Below, piece by piece: positions 29,205-37,658 of a DNA stretch of 64,000 nt; positions within the stretch are counted from its first letter, which is position 1; the number at the start of each line of letters is the position of its first letter. The position numbers and the translations under genes were made by a program. Where the stretch lies: NCBI RefSeq assembly GCF_000770795.1, contig NZ_JRKJ01000023.1:124001-188000 (forward strand), given 5' to 3'. The notes under the pieces were generated by a model. That model searched no databases. It saw only the letters and a program-made list of their open reading frames with translations, and had not been told where the DNA came from. The stretch is from Lysobacter dokdonensis DS-58. Lineage in GTDB: Bacteria; Pseudomonadota; Gammaproteobacteria; Xanthomonadales; Xanthomonadaceae.

Positions 29205-31457
29205 ATGCCTGTCCTGTCTTCGTGCGGCCCGCTCCGGCGCGCCCTGCTCTCCCTCGTCGTGCTCGCCGCGGCCCCTTCTGCCTTCGCGCAAACCGCGGCC
29301 ACCGTCGCGCCCGCGACGCAAACCGTCGTGCGCGACATTCCGCGCGCGGCGTCCGACATCGTCGTCGACGGCGTGCTCGACGAGGCCGCCTGGGCGGCCG
29401 CGACGCCGATCGAACTGGCGTTCGAAGTCACGCCGAACGACAACACGCCCGCGCCGGTGAAGACCACCGCGCGCATGGCGTACACCGACGACGCGCTGCT
29501 GGTCTCCTTCCACGCGGAGGACCCCGATCCGTCGAAGCTGCGCGCGTTCCTGCGCGACCGCGACGCGCTGTACAGCGACGACTTCGTCGGCGTGATGCTC
29601 GATACGTTCGACGACCAGCGCCGCGCGTACGAATTCTTCGTCAATCCCTTCGGCGTGCAGGCCGACCTGATCAAGGAAGAGTCGACCAACACCGAGGACG
29701 ACAGCTGGGACGGCCTGTGGGAAAGCGCGGCGAAGGTGACCGCGGAGGGCTACGACGTCGAGATCCGCATTCCCTTCGCCACGCTGCGCTTCCGCGACAC
29801 CGACGGCACGCGCCGCTGGGGCGCGACGTTCCTGCGCGTGCGCCCGCGCGATTTCCGCTACCAGTACTTCAGCAACCGCGTCGAGCGCGGTTCGAAGTGC
29901 CTGACGTGCACGTTCGACAAGGTCGACGGCTTCATCGGTGTGAAGCAGGGCAAGAACCTGGAGATCACGCCGACGCTGACGATGCTGCGCGCCGAAGAAC
30001 GCGCGCGCCCCGGCGCACCGTGGACGAACGAGGGCACCGACATCGAACCGGGCCTCGACGTCGCCTGGGCCCCGAGCCCGAACCTCACGCTCAACGCGAC
30101 GCTCAACCCCGACTTCTCGCAGGTCGAGACCGACCAGGCGCAGCTCGACCTCAACACGAGCTTCGCGCTGTTCTTCCCCGAGAAGCGCCCCTTCTTCCTC
30201 GAAGGCGCGGACTACTTCACCACGCCGCTGCAGGTGCTCTACACGCGGCAGATCGCCGATCCCGACGGTGGCTTGCGCGTCACCGGCCGCAACGGCGGGC
30301 AGGCGTATGGCGCGATCCTCGCGCGCGATGCGACGACGCAGTTGCTCGTACCGGGTCCGCTCGGCTCGTCGTTCCGCTTCCTCGAACAATCGGCGGACGA
30401 TTTCGTCGGGCGCTATCGCTACGACATCGACGCGTACACCAGCGTCGGTGCGATCGCGACCTATCGCGCGGGCGAGGGGTATCGCAATTCGGTCGGCGGC
30501 GTGGACGCGCGCTGGCAGAAGGACGAACACACGCTGATCGGCCAGTGGCTGGGCAGCGATTCGACGTATCCCGACGGCCTGGCGTTGCGCGACACCGCGC
30601 CGAAGGGCGACGCGCTGTACCTGAAGTACGGGTTCGCCAACCGCAACTGGCGCTTCAACGCGCAGCACCAGAAGCTGGACGACGGCTTTCGCGCGGACCT
30701 GGGGTTCATCACGCAGGTCGGCTACGACAAGCAACTGCTCGGCGGAGGCCACACGTGGTTCCTGCCGAAAGGCTCGACGATCAGCCGCGTGGAGTTCAAC
30801 GGCGATTGGGACATCACGCATCGCTTCGACGGGCAATTGCTCGAGAAGGAGATCGAGGGGTATCTCTCGGCGCGCGCATCGCGGCAGGGCTATTACGAAC
30901 TCGGCGGGCTGACGCGCACGCGTTTCTGGAACGGCCGGATGTTCGACGAGAAGTGGGGCACCGCCTACTTCGAACTGGTGCCGTGGGCGCCGATCAAGGT
31001 CGGCAGCTTCTTCAAGGACGGCGATGCGCTCGACCTGCTCGCCTCGCGCACCGGGCATCTGTTCGACGCCGAGCCGTTCGTGCAGCTCGACATCGGCCGC
31101 GGCATCAACGTCAATCTCAATTACACGATGCAGCGGCTGGATCGCGACGGCGGTACGGCGTACGACGCACGCGTGTTCGACGGACGCCTGAGCTGGCAGT
31201 TCGACCCGCGCCAGCGCATCCGCCTGTCGGTGCAGAGCAGCGACATCGACCGCCACCCCGCGCTGTACGACGCGCCGGTGCTGCGCCACTCCAGCGACCT
31301 GGCGACGCAGTTGCTGTATTCGTACAAGCTCAATCCGCGCAGCGCGCTGTACGCGGGTTATTCGGAAGGCGGGTTCGAAGACGACGAAGTGCGCCAGATG
31401 TTCACCAACACGCGCAGCCTGTTCGTGAAGATCAGTTACGCCTGGCAGCCGGGTTGA
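29205..31457 (+). CDS. CBM9-like / DUF5916 outer-membrane barrel protein
   Basis: 750 residues from ATG 29205, chosen because it places a signal peptide (RALLSLVVLAAAPSAFAQ) at the N-terminus; an upstream start in frame would add 27 unlikely residues. Residues about 45-230 form a CBM9-like beta-sandwich (DIVVDGVLDEAAWAAA, SDDFVGVMLDTFDD). The remainder is a DUF5916-type domain predicted to be a large outer-membrane barrel (EKRPFFLEGADYF is characteristic). The substrate is unknown; carbohydrate binding is suggested by the domain name only. Its stop abuts the ubiE stop. Confidence 0.87.
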   Translation: MPVLSSCGPLRRALLSLVVLAAAPSAFAQTAATVAPATQTVVRDIPRAASDIVVDGVLDEAAWAAATPIELAFEVTPNDNTPAPVKTTARMAYTDDALLVSFHAEDPDPSKLRAFLRDRDALYSDDFVGVMLDTFDDQRRAYEFFVNPFGVQADLIKEESTNTEDDSWDGLWESAAKVTAEGYDVEIRIPFATLRFRDTDGTRRWGATFLRVRPRDFRYQYFSNRVERGSKCLTCTFDKVDGFIGVKQGKNLEITPTLTMLRAEERARPGAPWTNEGTDIEPGLDVAWAPSPNLTLNATLNPDFSQVETDQAQLDLNTSFALFFPEKRPFFLEGADYFTTPLQVLYTRQIADPDGGLRVTGRNGGQAYGAILARDATTQLLVPGPLGSSFRFLEQSADDFVGRYRYDIDAYTSVGAIATYRAGEGYRNSVGGVDARWQKDEHTLIGQWLGSDSTYPDGLALRDTAPKGDALYLKYGFANRNWRFNAQHQKLDDGFRADLGFITQVGYDKQLLGGGHTWFLPKGSTISRVEFNGDWDITHRFDGQLLEKEIEGYLSARASRQGYYELGGLTRTRFWNGRMFDEKWGTAYFELVPWAPIKVGSFFKDGDALDLLASRTGHLFDAEPFVQLDIGRGINVNLNYTMQRLDRDGGTAYDARVFDGRLSWQFDPRQRIRLSVQSSDIDRHPALYDAPVLRHSSDLATQLLYSYKLNPRSALYAGYSEGGFEDDEVRQMFTNTRSLFVKISYAWQPG

Positions 31458-32216
31458 TCAGACCTTGTAGCCGGTGTGCACGGCGACGATGCCGGCGTTG
31501 AGGTTCTTGTAGGAACACCGCGAGAACCCCGCCGCCTCCATCATCTCCTTCAACGCGTCCTGCGGCGGATGCTTGCGGATCGACTCGGCCAGGTACTGGT
31601 AGCTGCCCGCGTCCTGCGCGAACAACTTGCCGAGCTGCGGCAGTACCTTGAAGGAATGGAAGTCGTAGATCGGCTTGAACCATTCGGCCTTCACTTCCGA
31701 GAACTCGAGCACGCGCACCTGCCCGCCGACCTTCAGCACGCGATGCATTTCGCGGAGCGCGGCGTCCTTGTCGGTCACGTTGCGCAGTCCGAAGGCGATG
31801 GTGACCAGGTCGAAGCTCGCATCCGGGAACGGCAAGGCCTGCGCATTGAGTTGCACGTACGACAGGCCGCGCACGTTGCCGCGGTCGGTCATGCGGTCAC
31901 GGCCCACGCGGAGCATCGCGCCGTTGATGTCGCCGATCACCACCTCGCCCGCATCGCCGACGCGATCACGCAGCAATGCGGCGATGTCACCGGTGCCGCC
32001 CGCGAGGTCGAGCACGCGGTCGCCGGGCTTCACCTGCGCGGTCGCGACGAAGTAGCGCTTCCACACGCGATGGATGCCGAGCGACATCAGGTCGTTCATC
32101 AGGTCGTACTTGCCCGCGACCGACGAGAAGACTTCGCCGACGAGCTTCTGCTTCTCGCCGACGGGAACGTCGCGGAAGCCGAAATGGGTGGTGTCGCGGT
32201 CGTTGGGCTGGCTCAT
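31458..32216 (-). CDS. ubiE: Ubiquinone/menaquinone C-methyltransferase
   Basis: 252 residues from ATG 32216. SAM-dependent methyltransferase acting on the ring carbon of demethyl-quinones in ubiquinone synthesis. Signatures: [28 protein letters not shown] motif [12 protein letters not shown], and [24 protein letters not shown]. It is monocistronic, ends directly against the DUF5916-type gene and is divergent from the cupin gene. Confidence 0.96.
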   Translation of the reverse strand: MSQPNDRDTTHFGFRDVPVGEKQKLVGEVFSSVAGKYDLMNDLMSLGIHRVWKRYFVATAQVKPGDRVLDLAGGTGDIAALLRDRVGDAGEVVIGDINGAMLRVGRDRMTDRGNVRGLSYVQLNAQALPFPDASFDLVTIAFGLRNVTDKDAALREMHRVLKVGGQVRVLEFSEVKAEWFKPIYDFHSFKVLPQLGKLFAQDAGSYQYLAESIRKHPPQDALKEMMEAAGFSRCSYKNLNAGIVAVHTGYKV

Positions 32217-32294
32217 GCGGACGATTATCGCTGACGAAGGCCGGTTCCATGCGCGCGGCGCGTTGGCGGGGGCACACCCCAACGGGAGAGCCCC

Positions 32295-32777
32295 GTGAAG
32301 ACCACCGCCCTGTTCACACTCGTCCTGGTGCCGGCGTTCGCGCTGGCGCAGACCGCATCGACGCCCGGCGCCGGCGCGGAACACAAGATGGTCAAGGCCT
32401 CGGAGACGCAGTGGGGCGAAGGCCCGGCATTCCTGCCCAAGGGCGTGCAGGCCGCCGTGCTGTACGGCGACCCGAGCAAGGCGGGCCCGTTCGCGATCCG
32501 GCTGAAGGCGCCGGCGGGCGGGAAGATCCCGCGGCATTGGCATCCGACCGATGAGCAGGTGACGATCATCGAAGGCGACCTCCACCTGTCGATGGGCGAG
32601 GCGGCCAGCGCGCACGACGCGGACTTCGCGCCCGGCGATTACGTCAATCTCCCCGCGAAGATGCAGCACGAAGCATCGACGAAGGGCGGCATGGTGGTGC
32701 AGGTCAACGCGATGGGGCCGTTCGAGATCACGTACGTCGATCCGAAGGACGATCCGCGCAAGGCGGCGGCGAAGTAG
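32295..32777 (+). CDS. Exported cupin-domain protein
   Basis: 160 residues from GTG 32295, preceded by GGGAGAG. Signal peptide about 1-19 (FALAQ). A single cupin barrel follows, with metal-binding-type residues in [16 protein letters not shown] and a later PAKMQHEAS. The fold and probable metal site are visible; reaction and substrate are not. A hairpin terminator follows the gene. Confidence 0.83.
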   Translation: MKTTALFTLVLVPAFALAQTASTPGAGAEHKMVKASETQWGEGPAFLPKGVQAAVLYGDPSKAGPFAIRLKAPAGGKIPRHWHPTDEQVTIIEGDLHLSMGEAASAHDADFAPGDYVNLPAKMQHEASTKGGMVVQVNAMGPFEITYVDPKDDPRKAAAK

Positions 32778-32803
32778 ACGACGACGCGTCTGCGCCCGCG
32801 CAA

Positions 32804-32831
32804 TCCCTCCCCTGCCTTCGCAGGGGAGGGA
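32804..32831. terminator. Bidirectional hairpin terminator between cupin gene and hslU
   Basis: Perfect 12-base arms TCCCTCCCCTGC (32804-32815) and GCAGGGGAGGGA (32820-32831) with loop CTTC, in a 60-base convergent gap. The G/C-rich stem with CTTC loop resembles the palindrome inside mreC. No long T-tract follows on either side. Confidence 0.7.
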
Positions 32832-32837
32832 GCGCGA

Positions 32838-34217
32838 TCAGAGGATGTAGCGGGACAGATCCGGATCCTGCACCAGGTCGCCCAGGTGCTGGTCGACGTA
32901 GGTGCGGTCGATCGTCAGCGACGTGCCGTCCTTGTCCGGTGCCTCGAAGCTCAGCGTATCCAGCAGGCGTTCCATCACCGTGTGCAGGCGGCGCGCGCCG
33001 ATGTTTTCCTGGCGGTCGTTCACTTGCTCGGCGATGTCGGCCAATCGGTCGACCGCATCCTGCGCGAAGCGCAGCGTCACGCCTTCGGTCTTCAGCAGCT
33101 CCACGTACTGGCGCGTGAGCGCGGCGCGCGGTTCGGTGAGGATGCGGACGAAGTCGTCCTTGCTCAGTGCCGAGAGCTCGACGCGGATCGGGAAGCGGCC
33201 CTGCATTTCGGGGATCAGGTCGCTCGGCTTGGCCAGGTGGAACGCGCCGGACGCGATGAACAGGATGTGGTCGGTCTTCACCGGGCCGTACTTGGTACTG
33301 ACCGTCGAGCCTTCCACCAGCGGCAGCAGGTCGCGCTGCACGCCTTCGCGCGAGACGTCCGCGCCGTAGCCTTCCGAACGCTTGGCGACCTTGTCGATCT
33401 CGTCGATGAACACGATGCCGTGCTGCTCGCACGCCTCGATGGCGGCGGCGCGCACGTCGTCTTCGTTGACGAGCTTGCCCGCTTCCTCTTCGATCAGCAG
33501 CGGGCGCGCCGCCTTGATGGTCATGCGCTTGGTGTGCGTCTTGCCGCCGGCGACCTGCGAGAACATCTGGCGCAACTGCTGCCCCATTTCCTCCATGCCG
33601 GGCGGCGCCATGATGTCGACGCCGACGTTCATCGCGACCTCGAGTTCGATCTCGCGCTCGTCGAGCGTGCCGGCGCGCAACTGCTTGCGCAGCTTGGTGC
33701 GCGTTGCGGTTTCCTCCGGCGAGACCTCCTCGGCGTTCTCCTCGCTGGTGAAACCGAACACGGTCGCCACCTGGCGTTTGGGCAGCAGCGATTGCATCAG
33801 GCGGTCTTCGGCGCGCTCCTCGGCCTGCGTGCGCACGCGCTGCTTGGCCTGCTCGCGGTACAGCTTGACGGCGGTGTCGGCCAGGTCGCGCACGATCTGC
33901 TCCACGTCCTTGCCGACGTAGCCCACTTCGGTGAAGCGCGTGGCTTCCACTTTCACGAAGGGTGCGTTGGCGAGCGTGGCCAGGCGACGGGCGATCTCGG
34001 TCTTGCCGACGCCCGTGGGGCCGATCATCAGGATGTTCTTGGGCATGACCTCGTCGCGCAGGTCCGGCTCCAGCTGCATGCGGCGCCAGCGGTTGCGCAG
34101 CGCGATGGCTACCGCGCGCTTGGCCGCCTGCTGGCCGACGATGTGCTTGTCGAGCTCCTGCACGATCTCGCGCGGCGTCATGGTGGAGGAGGTTTGCACG
34201 GTTGCGAACTTGTTCAT
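32838..34217 (-). CDS. hslU: HslU ATPase subunit of the HslUV protease
   Basis: 459-residue AAA+ unfoldase that feeds substrates to HslV in the cytoplasm. Walker [10 protein letters not shown] (Lys72), Walker B FIDEIDK, an intermediate I-domain insertion, and the conserved C-terminal tail DLSRYIL that docks into HslV. The ATG at 34217 shares one base with the hslV stop (TGATG), indicating coupled translation. Confidence 0.98.
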   Translation of the reverse strand: MNKFATVQTSSTMTPREIVQELDKHIVGQQAAKRAVAIALRNRWRRMQLEPDLRDEVMPKNILMIGPTGVGKTEIARRLATLANAPFVKVEATRFTEVGYVGKDVEQIVRDLADTAVKLYREQAKQRVRTQAEERAEDRLMQSLLPKRQVATVFGFTSEENAEEVSPEETATRTKLRKQLRAGTLDEREIELEVAMNVGVDIMAPPGMEEMGQQLRQMFSQVAGGKTHTKRMTIKAARPLLIEEEAGKLVNEDDVRAAAIEACEQHGIVFIDEIDKVAKRSEGYGADVSREGVQRDLLPLVEGSTVSTKYGPVKTDHILFIASGAFHLAKPSDLIPEMQGRFPIRVELSALSKDDFVRILTEPRAALTRQYVELLKTEGVTLRFAQDAVDRLADIAEQVNDRQENIGARRLHTVMERLLDTLSFEAPDKDGTSLTIDRTYVDQHLGDLVQDPDLSRYIL

Positions 34218-34756
34218 CAGAGCTCTTCCACCACGATGTTGCGGTTCGTGTAGATGCAGACGTCGCCGGCGATGTTCAACGCTTCGGTGACGATGGTCTT
34301 CGCATCGAGCGTCGTGTGCGCGATGAGCGCGCGCGCCGCGGACAATGCGTACGGCCCGCCCGAACCGATGGCGATGATCCCGTCCTCCGGTTCGATCACG
34401 TCGCCGGTGCCGGAGACGATGAGCGAGGTCTCCTTATCGGCGACCGCAAGCAGCGCCTCGAGTTTCCCGAGGCGGCGCTCGGTGCGCCAATCCTTGGCCA
34501 ATTCGACCGCGGCACGGGTGAGTTGGCCGTGTTTTTCCAGCTTGGATTCGAACAGTTCGAACAAGGTGAACGCGTCGGCGGCAGCGCCTGCGAAGCCGGC
34601 GAGCACCTGCCCGCCGCGGCCAAGGCGGCGCACCTTGCGCGCGTTGGCCTTCATCACCGTGTTGCCGAGCGTGACCTGGCCGTCGCCACCGACCGCGATC
34701 TTCCCGTCGCGGCGGACGGAAACGATGGTGGTGGCGTGGAAGCGATTGGGATCCAT
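34217..34756 (-). CDS. hslV: HslV peptidase subunit
   Basis: 179 residues from ATG 34756. N-terminal threonine protease; the propeptide MDPNRFHA is removed to expose TTIVSVRR. Proteasome-like blocks [32 protein letters not shown] and [16 protein letters not shown] are present. A longer reading starting at 34801 is rejected: its first codons would overlap the sigma-32-like -10 box at 34788-34795, so its start would precede transcription. Confidence 0.97.
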   Translation of the reverse strand: MDPNRFHATTIVSVRRDGKIAVGGDGQVTLGNTVMKANARKVRRLGRGGQVLAGFAGAAADAFTLFELFESKLEKHGQLTRAAVELAKDWRTERRLGKLEALLAVADKETSLIVSGTGDVIEPEDGIIAIGSGGPYALSAARALIAHTTLDAKTIVTEALNIAGDVCIYTNRNIVVEEL

Positions 34757-34787
34757 GGATCGGGGGTTCCAGTGGGTTGTCCAGCTG

Positions 34788-34815
34788 AGTTGGGGATGCA
34801 CGCGGGCGGATCAAG
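34788..34815 (-). promoter_or_regulatory. Sigma-32 (heat-shock) promoter of hslVU
   Basis: On the minus strand, CTTGATC (34815-34809) is followed after 13 bases by CCCCAACT (34795-34788). The known RpoH consensus is CTTGAAA, an 11-16-base spacer, CCCCATNT. Transcription would begin about 25 bases upstream of the hslV ATG. Apart from this promoter, nothing was recognised in the 200-base gap to xerC. Confidence 0.8.
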
Positions 34816-34957
34816 CGGCAACCCGTGCGGCCTGTCGCCCGTCAGATAGCGACGGTTCTGCCAGATCGAGGTCGCGCTCTCCGGCCGGCGCCGCGGCTAC
34901 GGCAATGTCATCCATGTCGCGCATTCCGGGCGTGATCGCACCACGGATCCGGGACGG

Positions 34958-35836
34958 CTAACCCTTCTTCCGCTTCGCGCGCGGATGCGCGGCGTCGTAC
35001 ACCTTCGACAGGTGGCCGAAGTCCAGGTGCGTGTAGATCTGCGTCGTCGAGATGTCCGCGTGGCCGAGCAGCTCCTGCACGCCGCGCAGGTCGCCCGAGG
35101 ATTCCAGCACGTGGCTGGCGAAGCTGTGGCGCAGCAAGTGCGGATGCACGCGCTTGAACAAGCCTTGCCGCTGCGCGAGCGTGCGCAAGCGCAACTGCAC
35201 CGCGCGCGACGTCAGCGGGCCGTTGCGGCCCGGGAAGATGAACGCATCGTCGGCGGACGGGCGCTGGTCTTTTTTCCATTCACCGAGCGCCGCGCGCGCG
35301 TACGAACCGACCGGCACCGTGCGCTGCTTGCTGCCCTTGCCGAGCACGGTGACCATGCCGCCGGTGAGGTCGAGGTCGCGCCAGCGCAGTGCGCACAGTT
35401 CCGACAAGCGCAGGCCGGAGGAATAGAACAGTTCGAGCAGCGCGCGGTCGCGCAGGCCGAGCGGCGCGTCGGTCGGCACTTCGACCAGCGCCTTGGCTTC
35501 ATCCGGATCGAGTACCTGGGGCAACTTGCGCGGCGCTTTCGGCGCGCGGATCGGCTGCGCGGGGTTGGCGGCGATGCGGCCATGGCGGAGCAACCAGCGA
35601 TAGAAACTGCGGCACGCCGACAACCGTCGCTGCAAACTCTTCGGCGAGAGGCCGCGGCGATGTTCCGACGCGATGAACGCGCGGAGTTGCTCGGTATGCA
35701 GCGTGTCGACGTCCAGGCCCTGCGCGGTGGCGTACGCCTGCAGGCAATCGAGATCGCGGCGATAGCCATCCAGCGTGTGCGGCGACATGCGCCGCTCCAC
35801 TTCCAGGTGCGCGAGATAGTCGGCGACCGAGCCCAT
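34958..35836 (-). CDS. xerC: Tyrosine recombinase XerC
   Basis: 292 residues; resolves chromosome dimers at dif together with XerD. N-terminal SAM-like core-binding domain (about 1-88). The catalytic domain has Arg143 (SGLRLSEL), Lys167 (LGKGSK), His233 and Arg236 (HLLRHSF), His259 (LLGHADI) and nucleophile Tyr268 (TQIYTH). All catalytic residues are present. Chromosomal context (dapF-DUF484-xerC) marks it as the housekeeping copy rather than a mobile-element integrase. Confidence 0.97.
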   Translation of the reverse strand: MGSVADYLAHLEVERRMSPHTLDGYRRDLDCLQAYATAQGLDVDTLHTEQLRAFIASEHRRGLSPKSLQRRLSACRSFYRWLLRHGRIAANPAQPIRAPKAPRKLPQVLDPDEAKALVEVPTDAPLGLRDRALLELFYSSGLRLSELCALRWRDLDLTGGMVTVLGKGSKQRTVPVGSYARAALGEWKKDQRPSADDAFIFPGRNGPLTSRAVQLRLRTLAQRQGLFKRVHPHLLRHSFASHVLESSGDLRGVQELLGHADISTTQIYTHLDFGHLSKVYDAAHPRAKRKKG

Positions 35837-35854
35837 GCGGTTGCCGCGCGTCCG

Positions 35855-36529
35855 TCAGCCGGGGAAACGCTGCAAGGCGACCGACAAGGCTTCGCCCATC
35901 ATGCGCAGGAACAGCGTGCCCATTCCGGGGAAGAAACGGTTGGCGTCGCGGCTGCCGACCGCGACCAGGCCGATGCCCGGCACCGACAGCAGCGCGGTGG
36001 ATTGCACGTCGTCCGCGCGCACGCCGTAAAGCAGCGCGTGCTTGTCCGGATGCAGGCGGCCGCAGATCGGTTCGCCGTCGGTGATCGCGTCGCGGAACGG
36101 CGCCAGGCGCGGGTCGCCGGCGGGAACCGACTGCCACCACTCCGCATCGTCGAGGCCCGCGACGGGCGCGAACGTCAGGATGCGCACGAGGTCGCCCTGG
36201 AAATCCTCTTCGAGCGTCGCGGCCATCGCGCGCAGCGTGGCCGCCGGCGTGTCCTGGCGCATGAGGTTCAGCGCGAGCTGGTGCGTGCGTACCGCGAGGC
36301 GCTCGTTCTCCTGCGCGTTGCCGAACAATTCCTGCAGGCGTCGCGCGAGTTCGCGGTTCTTGTCGCGCAAGACTTCGAGCTGGTAACTCGCCAACGACGC
36401 GGCGGGGCCTTCCTCGCGGGGCACGACCAGGCTGATCGCCAGGTCGGGAAACTGCTTGAGGAACGTCGGATGCCGGCGCAACCAGGCGGCGACTTCATGC
36501 GCACCGAGTTTTTCGGTCGTCTCGATCAT
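35855..36529 (-). CDS. DUF484 family GAF-like protein
   Basis: 224 residues from ATG 36529, which overlaps the dapF stop as ATGA. A start nine bases upstream is possible. The N-terminal helix [17 protein letters not shown] is typical of DUF484. A coiled coil (about 50-85) is followed by a GAF-like domain ending [19 protein letters not shown]. No biochemical function is established; conserved linkage between dapF and xerC is the main fact known to me. Confidence 0.92.
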   Translation of the reverse strand: MIETTEKLGAHEVAAWLRRHPTFLKQFPDLAISLVVPREEGPAASLASYQLEVLRDKNRELARRLQELFGNAQENERLAVRTHQLALNLMRQDTPAATLRAMAATLEEDFQGDLVRILTFAPVAGLDDAEWWQSVPAGDPRLAPFRDAITDGEPICGRLHPDKHALLYGVRADDVQSTALLSVPGIGLVAVGSRDANRFFPGMGTLFLRMMGEALSVALQRFPG

Positions 36530-37389
36530 GGCAACCACTCCCCTTCGAACACGAATGCGGCCGGACCGGCCATGGTGACCGGGCTGGCCGCGTCGGGCCA
36601 GGCGATCTGCAATTCACCGCCCGGCAGGGCGACGACGACTTCGCGATCGATGCGGCCGCGCCGCATCAAGATCGCCGCGGCGGCGCATGCGCCACTGCCG
36701 CAGGCGAGCGTCTCGCCGACCCCGCGCTCGTACACGCGCAAGCGAATGCGGTCGCGCGCGATGACTTGCGCGAAGCCGACGTTCACCGATTCGGGGAACG
36801 CCGCGCTGCGCTGCAGGGCCGGGCCCTGCAGGCCGACGCGCGCGGTGGCGATGTCGTCGACTTCGATCAAGGCATGCGGGTTGCCCATCGAGGCCGCGCC
36901 GATGTGCAGCGACTGACCGTCCACGTCGACGTCATAGGCGTCGCGCGCGTCGTCGCCGCACCCGGCGAGAGGCACGTGCGCCGGCACGAAATCGGGCACG
37001 CCCATCGCGATGCGATAGCGGTTGCCGGGCAACACGTCGACCGCGTGCGTGCCGGCCGGGCTGTCGAGCGCGAAGCGCGCGCCCTGCGCGGTGCCGTCGC
37101 GGACGACGAACGCGGCCACGCAGCGCGCGCCGTTGCCGCATTGCTGTGCGTGCGAGCCGTCGGCGTTCCAGATGCGGTAGCTCGCGGCCGAGGTGGCGTT
37201 GCGCGGCGCTTCGATCGTGATGATCTGGTCGCACCCTACGCCCGCATGGCGGTCGGCGAGCGCGCGGCACAGCGACGCATCCGGCACCGGTTGCCCATGC
37301 CGCAGGTCGACCATGACGAAGTCGTTGCCTGCGCCGTGCATTTTCGTGAAGCGCAGGGAGCGGCCGCCGGCCGCGTGCGGCTGGGTCAT
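36526..37389 (-). CDS. dapF: Diaminopimelate epimerase
   Basis: 287 residues from ATG 37389. Converts LL- to meso-diaminopimelate for lysine and peptidoglycan. The two catalytic Cys are present: Cys84 (QQCGNGARC) and Cys230 (LACGSGAC). The opening [15 protein letters not shown] is diagnostic. It lies ten bases after lptM and overlaps DUF484. An earlier in-frame start is unlikely because the added N-terminus is poly-Arg. Confidence 0.97.
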   Translation of the reverse strand: MTQPHAAGGRSLRFTKMHGAGNDFVMVDLRHGQPVPDASLCRALADRHAGVGCDQIITIEAPRNATSAASYRIWNADGSHAQQCGNGARCVAAFVVRDGTAQGARFALDSPAGTHAVDVLPGNRYRIAMGVPDFVPAHVPLAGCGDDARDAYDVDVDGQSLHIGAASMGNPHALIEVDDIATARVGLQGPALQRSAAFPESVNVGFAQVIARDRIRLRVYERGVGETLACGSGACAAAAILMRRGRIDREVVVALPGGELQIAWPDAASPVTMAGPAAFVFEGEWLP

Positions 37390-37399
37390 CGCATCGGCT

Positions 37400-37645
37400 T
37401 CAGCGCGGCGTTCCGGATGTCCCATAGGTGTTCGCCGGCGGCGTGACCGACGTCTCCGGCGGCGCAAACGTCGCAGGCGACGGTGGCGCGACGGTGGCGG
37501 GCGATGCGATCGAGGAGGATGCCGCGGCGACTTCCGGCGGCATCTCCTGCGGTTTCGGATTGAGGATCAGCTGCCCCTTGTTGCCGCAGCCGGCGAGCGG
37601 CAAGGCGGCAACGAGGGCGATGGCTGCGAGGCGGACTGGGCTCAT
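37400..37645 (-). CDS. lptM: LptM-like small lipoprotein (YifL family)
   Basis: 81 residues from ATG 37645. Short signal with lipobox LAGC (Cys20), followed by [13 protein letters not shown], matching the C-G-x-K-G-P/Q-L opening of the YifL/LptM family. This family was shown in E. coli to assist disulfide maturation of the LptDE translocon. The rest is a Pro/Ala/Ser tail. Linkage to dapF is conserved. Too small to assign beyond motif and context. Confidence 0.83.
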   Translation of the reverse strand: MSPVRLAAIALVAALPLAGCGNKGQLILNPKPQEMPPEVAAASSSIASPATVAPPSPATFAPPETSVTPPANTYGTSGTPR

Positions 37646-37658
37646 GGACGCCAGTGTG

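Noticed and set aside
28406-31501. 1031-codon plus-strand frame overlapping the M1/Ax21 region and the DUF5916-type gene
   Set aside because: It is out of frame with the DUF5916-type gene, which has a signal peptide and family motifs in its own frame; the longer frame is Arg-rich and featureless.
34757-34801. N-terminal extension of hslV starting at 34801
   Set aside because: Its first codons overlap the sigma-32-like -10 box at 34788-34795, so its start would precede transcription, and the known propeptide opening M-D-P precedes T-T-I-V only in the shorter form.
34958-35836. Tyrosine recombinase considered as a mobile-element integrase
   Set aside because: Gene order dapF-DUF484-xerC and lack of attachment repeats or cargo identify the housekeeping XerC.
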